A stretch of DNA of 14,821 bases from Pleurotus djamor (lineage: Eukaryota > Basidiomycota > Agaricomycetes > Agaricales > Pleurotaceae): contig JAPEVF010001046.1 of the NCBI GenBank assembly GCA_029747585.1, positions 1 through 14,821 of the forward strand, given 5' to 3'. Numbering within the stretch: the stretch's first letter is position 1; each line of letters opens with the position of its first letter. The notes under the pieces are model-generated. The model was not told the origin of the DNA. It did not search any database and worked only from the letters and a program-made list of their open reading frames with translations. Shown one piece after another: positions 1-10,360 of this stretch. The translations under genes and the position numbers were made by a program.

Positions 1-3000
1 GATCGCTCGGTCAGATTAGCGGGTAGTGTTTATTTGAAGAATATAGCGAAACTGAGATGGGATGAGGTATGCAAATTATTACTCTTTGTTCGTCGCTGGA
101 TGCATCCGATAGCCCTCTAGGATGAACCACCATTAGCAGAATCAGACAAGTCGCAACTTCGCGCGGAACTCATCCCAGCGATGCTGGCTTTGTCTGGCCC
201 GGGGGACAAGGCACTTAGAGCCCAGCTTGCTGAAGCCATATCGCTGATAGCAGAGCTAGATTTCCCAGAAAAATGGCCAACACTCATAGATGTGCGTCGG
301 CCTTTTGCCTTTGTCCTTTCAGTGTTAATCTTTCCGCTAGCAACTCGTATCATCTCTTTCACCCACTGAATACAACATCAATCTTGGAGTTCTCGAGACT
401 GCTCATTCGATCTTCCGACAATGGCGATCCCAAGTCCGGTCTGATAGACTTTTCTCGGAGATCAATTTTGTCTTCGACCGATTCATGACACCATTCCTGC
501 AACTTTTCCAACAAACAGCGAACCTTCTCACTACGACTACGCCAACCGCCGTTGTAGCTCAATGTATGGTCCTTTTGGTGGAGATTTTCCACGATTTTAC
601 GTGCCAGGATTTACCACCTGCGATCGAAGACGCGCACGAGCAGTTCTTTGGTCCAGGAAAGGGGTTATTCCATGTGTTTTTGGGCTGGGAACCGGTTGAA
701 CTCAAGGGTGACGTACGTGACTTTGACTTCGTCCTTTATCCTAGATGAGAATTGTTACGTTCAGCCAGATGACACAACTCCGTCTATCCCATCTCAAGTC
801 AAGACAGCTATCCTAGAGACTGCCGAGATGTACGTCAAAATCTTCCCGGACCAACTCTTGAGATCACCGTCGGTGCAAGGCTTCGTCTCGGAGGTCTGGT
901 CTATGGTTGGCTCGAATAAAATGCCCAACATTGCCGATGATGGGTTGGTTTCACAATCCCTTCGATTCATTTCAAGCGCCATCCGTTCTGGTCATTATAA
1001 AGAAACTTTCTCTTCGCGCGACGTAATCTCTTCTCTCATCGAAGCCGTCGTGGTGCCCAATGCCTCCCTACGCGAACACGACATCGAACAATTTGAAGAT
1101 GACCCCCTTGAGTTTGTCCGTCTTGATCTCTCCCTCTCTTCAACTGGCGCCGATCTGAGTACGAGACGACACGCTGCTGCCGATCTTTTGCAAGCACTTG
1201 TTAGTAGCGGCTTCGAAACAGAGGCCACTGAAATTGTTGGGACTGTGATTGGGGCTGGGTTGCAACAGTACCAATCTAATAAGGAGTCTAATTGGCGCGC
1301 GAAAGATACTGCAATCTATCTCCTTGCTGCGGTCGCAACCCGCGGTTCCACTTCGAAGGTCAGTATTTCTGTGGCCGCCTTGTTGCCAGCTTACATCTCA
1401 ATTCCCATATTTAGCAAGGCGTCACTTCTGTGAACGCCCTCGTCGATGTTGTCAAATTCTTTTCAGACCATGTCTTCGAGGACTTGCAGGCCCAGACTAC
1501 TGTTCACCCGATCCTGCAAGTCGACGCCATCCGCTTCCTACTGACCTTCCGCAATCAAGTACGTTGTCACTCATCCTCGAACTGCCCGATCTTAAACCAA
1601 CCTTTGTCATTAGCTCACAAAGGAGCAACTACTCTCTGTTCTTCCCCTGCTTGTTCGCCACCTCAACTCTGACAACTATGTTACCTATACTTACGCTGCG
1701 ATTACTATTGACCGCATATTGTTCATCAAACAAAATGGGCGCCTCCTGTGAGTTATTCCCGGGTTTGTACACTGGATTGACGCTAACGTTTGCCCAGCTT
1801 CGCCCAAGCCGACATCCACGATTTCGCTGCCGACTTACTGGGTGGTCTGTTGTCCAAGATCGAAGGAGCCGGTACCCCCGAAAAGGTTGCGGAGAATGAT
1901 CATTTGATGCGATGTGAGTCCGCTCTCCTCGTTTCCACAACCCCTTGTTCATATTGTTGTAGGTGCCATGAGGGTGATCGTCACGGCTAGGCAGACGCTG
2001 ACTCCCCACTTCGAGACTATTCTCACCCGTCTCGTCAACATTTTGGGGACAATCTCGAAGAATCCTAGTAATCCTATGTTTGATCAATACATCTTTGAGA
2101 GTATTTCGGCGCTCATGCGGTTTGTCTCCCTTACCCCTTCTGCTCAGTTCCCATCCTGACGGTATCTTGTAGCTTTGTTGTCGGAGGTACACCCGAGACG
2201 CTCCCTAAATTCGAGCAGACCTTGTTCGGTCCCTTCACCTTCATACTCCAACAGGATATTGACCGTATGGTGCCACCTATCTCATCAAACCGGCGTCCAA
2301 GACTGACTTCCATCATCAGAATACATACCATATACATTCCAAATCATCGCACAGATGCTCGAGCTGCACACCAAGGATGTACCAACTGAATATCGGAGCC
2401 TCCTGCCATTCCTCCTCACTCCAGCTATTTGGATGCAGAAGGGCAGCGTTCCAGGGTTGGTGAAGCTACTCAGGGCTTTCTTGTCGAGGGATGCTCCTCA
2501 GATGGCCGCTCAGGGCCAACTTGCATCCGTCCTTGCTGTCACTCAGCAGCGGTTGATTCCATCCAAAGTCAATGATGTCTGGGGATTTGAGCTTCTCCAG
2601 GCAGTCGTCCGCTACACTCCGAAGTACGCATCTCTTTTGTCATGACCGCCTCAAGATTTTGACCATTCATCCAGCGATCAACTTATGCAGTTCTTGAAAC
2701 CTGTGATCATGACTTTGCTCACGCGAATGCACCAGAACAAAACGGACAACTTTGTGTATATGTTCTCATACTTCATCCTCTTTTCCGTCGCTGTGAATGG
2801 TGGCCTACCCCCTGATCACCTCATCGGTACTATTGAATCGATCCAACCCGGGTAAGTCGCAACCTTCTCTCCCGTCCGTGACCCCCGCTAACCATCCTTC
2901 AGTCTGTGGTCACAAGTATTCGTCAATTTTATCTTACCCCAAGCTCCAAAAATGGCCCCGAAGGACCGCAAGGTTGCTGCCATAGGCATGACCAAGATCC

Positions 3001-3452
3001 TGACCGAAGCATCCATGATGTTCAACCCTAGCAATATACAATCCTGGTGATTTATGTTCCCGCGTTCCTCATCGCTTCATGGCGTTCTGATCCCTTTTGT
3101 TAGGCCACTCGGATTCCAAGCACTGGCCTCGCTTGGGTCGAATCCAGCGCTCCTTTCAACGAAGGATTCTTCGAGCGAGGAAGCAGACATCGCTTTAACA
3201 GAGGTTGATTATGAGGAACAGACAGCTGGGTATCAAGCTGCGTATTCAAGACTAGCTTCGTCGGAAACGGCGCCCGTGGATCCTGTCCTTTATGTCCACG
3301 ATCCTATATCCTTTGCCGGCAAGGCTTTGGGGACTCTATGGGCTCAGGATAATGCCAGATTTGCATCCATGGTCAACTCGGTTTATCCTGACCTGAAGAA
3401 ACGCCCTGACCTGATCAACCAGTGGCTGAGTGCAGGATATTTCCAGTTGTAA
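1..3452 (+). CDS. CSE1: Exportin CSE1/CAS (importin-alpha re-exporter), 5'-truncated by window edge
   Basis: This is the importin-beta family karyopherin that, with Ran-GTP, carries importin-alpha back from nucleus to cytoplasm. I read 13 exons: 1-66, 121-291, 341-712, 765-1358, 1415-1558, 1614-1747, 1798-1913, 1963-2119, 2173-2264, 2320-2623, 2675-2851, 2903-3046 and 3104-3452 (stop included). The 12 introns are 49-57 nt, all GT-AG, and every join keeps frame, giving 939 residues. Roughly 70 N-terminal residues are missing to the left, since yeast and human proteins are about 960-970 aa. Diagnostic stretches are VYLKNIAKLRW, LDFPEKWPTLID, the VEIFHDFTCQDLP segment, an EDDPLEFVRLDL block, TYTYAAITIDRIL, KNPSNPMFDQYIFESI and a C-terminal RPDLINQWL. 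The whole chain is expected to be HEAT repeats. No frameshift or internal stop was seen, so it looks functional. It converges on copy A with 171 bp between stop codons. Confidence 0.97.
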
Positions 3453-3623
3453 ATGCGGCCATGCACAAACCATTTTAATCGCATTCACAGTAATAGTCAA
3501 GCAGACAAGTTCATAGCAGAGGCATGCTGACCCGTTGTCACCCTATTTCGTTCACACAATTATATTTTCATCGCGAAAACGATTCACTCGCCCAAACATT
3601 CCGCAAAGCACTGTAGCTAACCT

Positions 3624-4401
3624 TCATTCCGCAAGGCTCGAAGATTTGGGTGGCCTCTGGGCGAGTAAGAAGCGCTTCTTGGAAGGGCCACTACCCATGA
3701 ATCGGGAGACCTCCACAGTCACGAAGAAGCAACCAGATGTCTCTCCCGCCCAGAGGTTTATCAAGCCAACGTAGGGGAGATGGACTTGGATCGGGCCCAC
3801 ATGGTTAATAACATTGATCTTCCCGTGGAGGGAAGGACCTTTAACCCACACGGTGGGTCTGGGTTCTCCAGGCATGGCCACCTCACCAAGACTGATGAAG
3901 GTCTTTAACATAAAGTCATGAGAGGTCCAAGCAATCCTTGCAACGAGCTAAAAAAAAAANGCCGGAGTATGTCTCTTGGTCACCATGTGTCCCGCGTTCT
4001 ACGCACCAGGATGCCGAGTATATGAGCCCCAACGATAGGGGAGAAAACAGCGATCTGAGCCCACTGCAGAAATTTGGTGTCGGATTCAGCCTCTGGGATG
4101 TATGTGGTCTCCTTCTGGGCTATTGGAGCAAGCACATTGACCTCGTCGTCAGAAAGGAGTGATAATCCCAAGCTAGGGTTGCTGTGGATCCATTCACTGA
4201 CTATAGATATGAGTAAGCTTGGAGTTGCTGCGACTCAATTCCCGAGTCCGACGTCAACTTACTCGTCACCTCGTGATCGCGAATAGTCGTCTCGACACTG
4301 TTGTCCCTGCCTAGAGCTAAGGATCATGTTGTCAGTCAGCGCGAGCGCAGCGACTTCGTGAAAGGAAATGCACCGATGAGAGTGCTGACGTCGATGGACA
4401 T
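3624..4401 (-). CDS. Copy A of an unrecognised tandem gene family (199 aa)
   Basis: I do not recognise this protein. Exons run 4374-4401, 4263-4316, 4007-4200 and 3624-3947. Introns are 57, 62 and 59 nt with phases 1, 1 and 0, and every join keeps frame. The N-terminus MSIDVSTLI has no signal peptide. An acidic linker follows, then a probable helix starting at SEWIHSNPSL (about residues 29-38) and running into LLSDDEV. The rest looks beta-rich: a hydrophobic strand around 78-99, the GPSLHG turn (129-134), the best conserved block HVGPIQVHLPYVG (141-153), LWA (157-159) and a basic tail KKRFLLAQRP (182-191). Paralogues B, C and D share this order, which is strong support for a real gene. The third intron's acceptor follows a T tract with an unresolved base (3960), a possible sequencing problem but outside the coding part. 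Function is unknown; a cytosolic or nuclear location is inferred only from the lack of a signal peptide. Confidence 0.86.
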
Positions 4402-4469
4402 AATTTATTGTTTGTGCGTTGATTTGACTTCTCGTTAAGATGCTGATAGACTGGCGTAAATGACCGTCC

Positions 4470-4476
4470 TTTTATA
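4470..4476 (-). promoter_or_regulatory. TATA box of copy A
   Basis: On the minus strand this reads TATAAAA, about 70 bp before the ATG at 4401. Downstream of it the leader shares an AACGAGAAGTCAA stretch with copy C (AACGAGAACTCAA), so promoter and leader were copied together. Confidence 0.6.
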
Positions 4477-4575
4477 CCACACGAAGCACACCTAGAACAA
4501 CCATTCAAATCAGATCATGAGTGGTCTGAGAAAATTCTTGAACGTAGAAGCACCACAAAAGATGTTCTTATGTCG

Positions 4576-4760
4576 GTTGACGCGGTAACACTGGGGTCCC
4601 GGGGTTCCATTGCGCAAAGTTGACATGCGCTTCTGGGTTCCGACAAGCTGTATGGCGTCATTTCAGCTCATGGAGGGCTATGGAAAGTCTCGCAGATTAA
4701 GTCCTGAGATTGAATGCAAGTTTCAAACGAACCTTCCATTCCACAAATTTCGTGAGAGCC
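4576..4760 (-). pseudogene. Broken copy of the terminal exon of the partner locus found at 7795-8040
   Basis: This stretch aligns colinearly with about 7859-8044. Three anchors keep the same spacing: TGACGCGG (4578-4585 versus 7861-7868), TTCTGG (4631-4636 versus 7915-7920) and ACCTTCCATT (4731-4740 versus 8015-8024). The offset is 3283-3284 throughout. On the minus strand both start with a T-x-F...WKV stretch and continue to NL. Here a stop codon follows shortly after (reading AFNLRT then stop), and further stops and small indels break the frame that stays open beside copy C. It lies between copy A and the candidate gene at 4876. I call it a decayed duplicate; an intron-containing but functional gene is not fully excluded. 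Confidence 0.6.
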
Positions 4761-4875
4761 TTCGGTATCCGTAAGTTCAAGGCGAACGCCTAAGTCAGCA
4801 AATCAGAGCCATAGAACTGACGTGCAATCCGTCCATCGATGGAGAAGCATCGCATAACAGCTAGGAAACTTGAAC

Positions 4876-5516
4876 CTAATGCAAGGTCAGCTTAAACTTG
4901 ACATACTCTAAGTCCATTCCCACCAGCCCCTTGAGCTTTTGTGGCTGACTTATGATCCATTTCAGTGAAGGTTCATAAAGTTCAGCCATTTTACGTACCT
5001 CCCGCATCGCCTGCACAACGTCGAAAATATCCAAGCTACCAAGAAACGCGTGGTCCTTCTGAGTGGGGGTTTGAATAAGTACGTATTTGATTTCGTAGGC
5101 TCGAGGGCCCAGGGGTATCCAGATCCGTTGAATGCGAGCTCCAGAGGTCAACAGTTCAAATTCAAATCTCAAGATCTCAACCCTGAGGTTAACGGCGTGC
5201 GAGAGCATGATGGACTTTGCATGGACTCGAACAAGAGTGTGTGCACGGTGTCACGTCGGTGACGAGTGACATGACCCNGGGGGGCCGGGCCGGGCGTTGG
5301 CGGCTTTCTTGGAAGTTTCTGAAGCGCAGATCTGAGAAACTCCCGCGTTGGAACTTGGAGGCCTGAAGTTCTATCTCGATGCGGTCAACTTGCGGGCCAC
5401 GAGACTCCAGTTTACTGCTGTGGCTCAGGTGCGCAAATGCCTCTATTCTATCACAACTCACAAACAGATCGCAAGTCAATCGCACCGGCACGTCGAGTGA
5501 TGCTGTAGAAAGAGTG
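4876..5516 (-). CDS. Hypothetical gene upstream of copy A (exon boundaries unresolved)
   Basis: I do not recognise this. The firmest part is a 110-aa reading frame, 4876-5208, starting at an ATG. Its regular alternation of hydrophobic and charged residues (for example LRVEILRFEFELL, EIKYVLIQTP, DLEYVKFKLTLH at the end) looks like genuine protein. A second open stretch upstream (about 5189-5515) contains VPVRLTCDLF followed by a possible GTGAGT donor, then VDRIEIELQASKF. The two may be exons of one gene, with an acceptor near 5183, but a GC-rich run with an unresolved base at 5278 lies between them and I cannot choose the donor. It sits where the partner locus of copy C sits relative to C, and the N-terminal pieces are weakly alike. 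Alternatives are a single 110-aa gene or a decaying locus. Confidence 0.4.
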
Positions 5517-5687
5517 GAAAGAGCGACACGACATGGAATGATTGATCACATTTTCCTCACTTTTCACGAAAGGATACATGTTCTCGCACTACCGGTGACA
5601 CTTGGTACCGCCTAGATGACGATGAAGGAACACCCGAGCACCACCACCATCATTCTCCATAGCTCTCAATATACATTCAAGCTAATC

Positions 5688-6435
5688 CTAGTCAGACTGG
5701 GGGCGCTTTCCAATCAAGATACGCTTCCTGTAATCCGTCAATACAAGCCGGACATCCGCAGTCACATGGAAGCCATCAGACTTCTCCCTTGCCCAGAAAT
5801 TCATGAGGCCAACGGAGGGTAAGTTGACCTGGATGGGCCCAACATGCGCGCCGTGGTATGTTTCGCCAACGAGTAGAGGGCCGCTTGCCCACCTAGACCA
5901 AGACTTCAGCTGTTCTCCGAGGGGATTCGTCTTCAGGTTGACGAAGGTCTTCAATGCGAAATGGTTCGACGCCCAACGAATGATGCCAACAACCTAATGC
6001 ATGAGTTGTGAGCACTCGACTATCATCAAGACGCGTCTAGATATACCAATACGCCGACCTCGCGACTTTCGCCGAGATCGTTGGAAGCGGCGACTAACAT
6101 CCACTTCAGAACCAATGTGTCGGTCGGATGTTTCTCGCCGCCTGCAGTAGCCGACTGTGCGACGGGGACGAGGGCGTTGACTTCGTCGTCGGATAGGAGG
6201 GAGAGAGCCAAGCTAGGATTAGCATGTTCCCATTCTTCGTCTAAAGAACAGTAATCTCTTGGTCATGTGCGATATGAGGCATAAAGTTGGCTTACGGGTG
6301 AGTTCATGATCACGGAGCGTTGTTTCGACAGTGTCATTTCCTCCGCTCGCTGACCAACATTGAATGAATGAGGGTGAAAGGAAACAGAGAGAACAGCCGC
6401 GTACCACTGATGAGAGACGCAACGTCGACAGACAT
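5688..6435 (-). CDS. Copy B of the unrecognised tandem gene family (194 aa)
   Basis: Exons are 6405-6435, 6296-6349, 6047-6240 and 5688-5993. Introns are 55, 55 and 53 nt with phases 1, 1 and 0, the same as copies A and C. The second and third exons have exactly the same lengths (54 and 194 nt) as in A and C. The protein begins MSVDVASLIS, carries EEWEHANPSLALSLLSDDEV, keeps the core HVGPIQVNLPSVG and WARE, and ends with KRILIGKRP. It differs from A and C in two places. The hydrophobic segment ending exon 3 is replaced by a polar, charged run (SNDLGESREVG). The stretch before the GP turn has extra tryptophans (WSRW). Unlike A and C it has no partner locus upstream: the 475 bp to the end of copy C hold no convincing exon. 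The reading frame is intact, so it is probably expressed. Function unknown. Confidence 0.83.
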
Positions 6436-6495
6436 TCTTGAGTGTTTGATAGTTATGGTCGTTTGTATGGAGTACAACTGCTTGACTCTCGCCCT

Positions 6496-6501
6496 CTTAT
6501 A
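6496..6501 (-). promoter_or_regulatory. TATA box of copy B
   Basis: Minus-strand TATAAG, about 61-66 bp upstream of the ATG at 6435. The sequence right before the ATG (CTCAAGAATGTC) matches copy D rather than copies A and C. Confidence 0.5.
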
Positions 6502-6910
6502 TTCTTTAGGATACAATGGCACCCTCTATAAGTTCATACTATGCTTGTTTAGCAAACAAAGCACGAAATCGACGAGCGGAAGTCTTCGTTAATATGCCAC
6601 GGTGAAATCAACCGCCGTGTATCAATTCCCAATGGCATCGGTCATTAGTAGCCTATCCATGGGTGTTCCATACCGTACGTTCTTGGCGATGTCATTGTCA
6701 TTTTGACATTATTCAAGATTTCACTTGGATTCCTCTCGCAATGAGCATAGGCGACGTACCCCATCTGGCCCATCTGGTGAACTTCGTTGGTTTGGGTTTG
6801 GTGGTCACGCTATTTCGATCTGCCAACTCGCAATTTCAGCCCCAAGCTTCGAGTATACAGCTACTTTGTACTCAACACACAGCCACTACAGCTAACATTG
6901 CTCCTTCGTT

Positions 6911-7676
6911 TCAAGTAGCCGATACAACCGGACGTTTGGCCATTAGGATGCGCTTCCTGTGAGCTCCAGTAGACATGAAGTCGGAGATCTTCACAGTAGC
7001 GTAGAAGAAACCAGCGAGTTCCCTTGCCCAGAGGTCCATCACGCCAACGAACGGGAGGTTGATCTGAATGGGGCCTACGTGGTTGACGGAGTTGGTCTTC
7101 CCTTGAAGTCCAGGTCCTTTGACCCAAACGGTGCGGGCTTTAGGTTGGTTAAGCATGCCGATTTCGCTGAGACTGACAAAGGTCTTCAGCGTAAAGTCGC
7201 GAGAATCCCATGCAATCCTTCCAACGAGCTATAAAAGATGGCAGATGAGCTCGACTTTTCCCATATGTTCCACGATATGCGCACCAGAACACCAAGGATA
7301 TAGTGTCCAATGAAAGGAGTGAAAGTGGCAATCGGGCGCCATTGGAGGAGTATCGCGTCTGAATCAGATTTCGCGAAATGTACAGTGTCTGACTGTGCCA
7401 TAGGAGCAAGCGCGTTGACCTCTTCGTTGGAAAGAAGTGAGAGCGCCAGGCTAGGATTACTGTGTTCCCATTCGCTGACTAAAGATACAGGTAAGCTTTG
7501 AGTCTTTGCGAACACCAGCTTCGGCTTTGGCTCACTGGTCAGCTCATGCTCATGAAGGGTTGTCTCGTCACTATCGCCTCCGTCCTTAGCTTGAGATCGT
7601 TATGTTAGCGTGAGCAATGACGGCGGCATGACAATGAAACCGTACCAATGAGAGAGGCAACGTCGAAGTCAGACAT
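6911..7676 (-). CDS. Copy C of the unrecognised tandem gene family (198 aa)
   Basis: Exons are 7646-7676, 7536-7589, 7285-7478 and 6911-7228. Introns are 56, 57 and 56 nt with phases 1, 1 and 0. The protein starts MSDFDVASLI, then DETTLHEHELT, SEWEHSNPSLALSLLS, a hydrophobic stretch around ILGVLLVGRIAW, the GPGLQGK turn, NHVGPIQINLPFVG, LWAREL and a basic end HRKRILMAKRP. By eye about half the residues match copy A, and the match extends into the promoter and beyond, so C and A are the closest pair. No signal peptide is seen. The hydrophobic stretch could be mistaken for a membrane helix, but its loss in copy B and the GP/WAR pattern around it fit a buried beta strand better. No named family was recognised. 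Structure prediction would be the most informative next look. Confidence 0.88.
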
Positions 7677-7746
7677 GGTTTACGATGGTTTGCGGTCGCT
7701 TGAGTTCTCGTTGAAGATTCTGTACGGATCACGTATGAGGCCGATC

Positions 7747-7753
7747 TTTTATA
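7747..7753 (-). promoter_or_regulatory. TATA box of copy C
   Basis: Minus-strand TATAAAA, 71-77 bp upstream of the ATG at 7676, at the same spacing as in copy A. The shared leader motif AACGAGAACTCAA lies between it and the start codon. Confidence 0.6.
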
Positions 7754-7794
7754 TTGCGTCGAATGAGTACTCTTGATACCGCTAAGTAGAACCA

Positions 7795-8526
7795 TCACGA
7801 TGGGAAACTTGCTCGCCAGCCAAACAGCATGAGTACGCAGAAAATCACGGCTGTCTCATTTGACGCGGGGACACTGAAACCCCGGTTTCCGATCACATAG
7901 GCGTCCAGATGAACTTCTGGCTCCAGTGGCGCAGATGTTACGCCAATGACATGGAGGCCTGTTGGAGGTCCTTGGCAGTTAGAAGATAACTGGAGATTGT
8001 ACGCGGCCGGACAGACCTTCCATTTAATAAGGAACATCGTGTAGATTACGTATTGAAGGTCATGAGTCTTGAAGTAGCAAGTACTGGTCTCCCAGCGGGT
8101 TGAATTTGATGAAGTTCGGCGGGGTGATGATGGAAGGCGACATTGAGTTGGAGGATGCCAAGGTGTCTATGACTTTAGTGTGAAATGATCAGGTTTTGTA
8201 GATAACGGAGAAACTTGACAGACCTTAACGACGGCCTTACAAGGGAGCGCATACTGTGTCCCTCGTCGTAAGCGGCACCCAACGTATTGAGTCGTATCTA
8301 AGGCATCGCTCTGTCGGTTCGGTACCTTCATATAACTAGTGTCAATTTTTCGTCCGATGTTTTTCACGCGAGAATCAGTCCGTTTCTCGGAAAGCATCGA
8401 CACTTCCATCAAATCCAGTGCAGAAAACCGGCTACCCTGTTGACGTAGGTTCAGTTTAACCGTAATGGGCGTAGACATAGATGCCATGCCGTACATCCTA
8501 CTTCGTTCAATTTGCCAGTAACGCAC
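7795..8526 (-). CDS. Partner locus upstream of copy C, hypothetical, multi-exon model unresolved
   Basis: I do not recognise the product. Two open stretches on one strand look coding. The first (8167-8526) contains an ATG followed by ASMSTPITVKLNL, then TDSRVKNIGRKIDTSYMKV. The last (7795-8037) reads WKVCPAAYNLQL, GPPTGLHVIGV, EPEVHLDAYVIGNRGFSV and ends at a stop at 7795. Between them lie a plausible donor (GTAAGG near 8239) and an acceptor (CTAAAG near 8173) that could join ALP to FIDTLASSNS, but the final join into the last exon is not clear. The last part is homologous to the broken stretch at 4576-4760. It ends about 120 bp upstream of copy C's start codon on the same strand, so its 3' end and C's promoter share that gap. 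It may be a functional gene of 150-200 aa or a partly decayed one. Confidence 0.4.
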
Positions 8527-9938
8527 CTAGCACAACGCCGGGAGAACATAACGGATAGCAAACAGACTCAGACACAGGCTACGGCCGCGTTTATGCTCCT
8601 GGTTTGACCGCTTGACCGCACATCGAAGTCCTTGACAGCGACTCGTTCGACACTATGATCAAGGAGCTTCTCAGTCAGAAAATCCAGGGTAAATGATTTT
8701 GGCCTACCTCAGCTTCAAGGACTTGCTGAGCAGGTCAATTCATCCCAAAGTCAAGCTCCTGAGTAATTGCTGGGATTTTTCAAGTGTGAGGAAGGATTAT
8801 CGGTTCACCTTGCAACTAATGCTGTAGCGGAACCATACCCGTTATGGTAAACAAGATGGGCCTCGCTTCGCTACGGCTCCCTTCCCGTAGAAACGCAACA
8901 TCGCGATGAAACCCAAGTAACTTCACAATGAAGATGCTACTGCTTGGAATTTTCGCGTTGGATCGCAACGGAAACATCTGCCACTGATAATTCAAAATAT
9001 TGGACGAAGTCCTCATCCCTCTTTCCGCTACTGGTGCAGTTCTCTTGGCGCCTCACGGGATCCAGGTGGGAGAACACCAGCACTGCCCGAGGGCGCACAG
9101 AATTTTTTTCGACGACATTCGCTCGAAAACTGCCTGAACAAACATCCATCCTATGAGCATTGTTGAGCTAGTTGACCTTTACCTCTTAGCGCTTAGCCTT
9201 TACGTAGAGTAGGCTGTATTCCCTTGGTCTTCCCCCTTTCCCGCGTTTTGCAAAGGATTTTCAAGAGCGTTTGTGACGCACCGTTGACACTTCGGGGTGA
9301 CTCTGAGTATGATGTAGGCTGCAGGCCTATCATCAATGAAAGGAGCCTGACTTTGCTGCCCGTTACATTCACTATCAATCAAATTCAGTACAGATGACAA
9401 TGTTACCAAAACATTGTTGCTACCTTCGGTAACCCTTCAATGCGAATTATTAATCTTTGGACCTTGACAAAGCCAGTGAGTGCTTCCTAAAGCATATGAG
9501 AGCTTCGCCATGCCTACCAAGCCCTGTTTCTTCTGTTAGACTCCAACACTCCTGTCGCATCAGGAGCAAATCAGGGTCACCCTAACTCGCAGGTTATACA
9601 CCGTAGCCGGCGCCGTACAACGTTACCCAGCGAACTCGAGAGCCACGCAAATCCAGGGAAACATACACGCAGATGGTACATGCCTGCGAAAATATCCTAT
9701 GCCAGTCATGATAGATGTGTTAGAGTTGTAGCGGCTCACTGAAGCCCGATCTATCTGATTCCCAAGTCGCAGTCAAGCGTGCAGTTGATAGGACCAGCTG
9801 CATCGTCATCAAAACTTCAGCGAAGCTTCCATTTTTTTGATTCTACCAATGTATTTGCAAACATATTTGCGAGGGCTACCAGATCCATGCGTCAGAGAGG
9901 GCACACTGGTTTCCCCTGATGTCATTACGGCCACCGCC
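8527..9938. other. Gene-poor stretch, no supportable gene
   Basis: No reading frame here has a convincing protein pattern or consistent splice sites. Two hairpin-capable inverted repeats are visible: 9310-9335 (5+5 bp arms around TGCAG with one bulged base) and 9398-9416 (CAATGTT / AACATTG with a 5-nt loop). Short open frames at 8816-9156 and 9193-9409 on either strand could be remains of a partner-like locus, but nothing firm supports that. Confidence 0.5.
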
Positions 9939-10049
9939 TATAAAAGCCCGCCTCTTGGTCATGTTCCCTCACGGGTAGCTTGAGTAAACTCAACTGATCT
10001 CTGCGCAGACGACCATGCCCTTCCTTTTGTTATTTTTCCGTGACAAAGG
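9939..10049 (+). promoter_or_regulatory. Possible promoter and first exon interrupted by an LTR
   Basis: A TATAAAA box (9939-9945) is followed 70 bp later by an ATG at 10015. The frame reads MPFLLLFFRDK and then meets a GTAAGA donor at 10050. This TATA-to-ATG spacing is the one used by the orphan family. The LTR starts 44 bp beyond the donor. Removing the LTR would bring an AG at 10365-10366 to about 50 nt from the donor, a typical intron size here, but the resulting frame closes after a few codons. It may be a gene relic or chance. Confidence 0.25.
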
Positions 10050-10093
10050 GTAAGACCAGCCTCTTCCACATTTGGCCAACTCTGAGACAGGGG

Positions 10094-10360
10094 TGTTAGG
10101 CCAAACATAGCCAAACGAATTGGCGACATCTGCTTAATATAAGAGTAATCTTACTTCGAGTCACTCCTGTACCCCTCGCTCCTCCTTAGTCTCTCTTTCT
10201 TTGCTAGTATAGTGTAGATAGTTGACAGTCATCATGTAGATAACTTGTATAAAGCCGTAGGCTCTCTGGTACTAGAGAGGGCAGCGTACTTAGAATACAG
10301 ACGATTTACCCCTGTCATCTGTAACGAGTAACGTTCGTGTGGCGTGACCCATCCCTAACA
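10094..10360. mobile_element. Probable solo LTR of a retrotransposon (267 bp)
   Basis: The segment begins TGTTAGG and ends CCTAACA, a perfect 7-bp terminal inverted repeat with the TG...CA ends typical of LTRs. Inside, in plus orientation, are a TATA-like AATATAAGAG (10137-10146), a pyrimidine-rich tract and a later TGTATAAAG, consistent with promoter and polyadenylation regions. No reverse transcriptase, integrase or second LTR is visible nearby, so a solo LTR left by recombination is the simplest reading. The bases next to the ends (AGGGG left, GGATA right) are not an obvious target-site duplication. An ACAGG on each side is slightly displaced. That weakens the exact boundaries, not the overall call. 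Confidence 0.55.

Noticed and set aside
713..744. A 32-nt intron in CSE1 ending at the first AG
   Set aside because: Too short and it breaks the conserved sequence; the AG at 763-764 gives a 52-nt intron and restores the expected GDPDDTTPS join.
7285..7320. Membrane helix in the orphan family (hydrophobic run before IAW)
   Set aside because: Copy B has charged residues at the same place with otherwise conserved flanks, so a buried beta strand is more likely.
8816..9409. Possible third partner-locus remnant on the minus strand
   Set aside because: A few residues (RPAAYIILRVTPK) vaguely recall the 4876-5208 product, but no colinear DNA match or splice model supports it.
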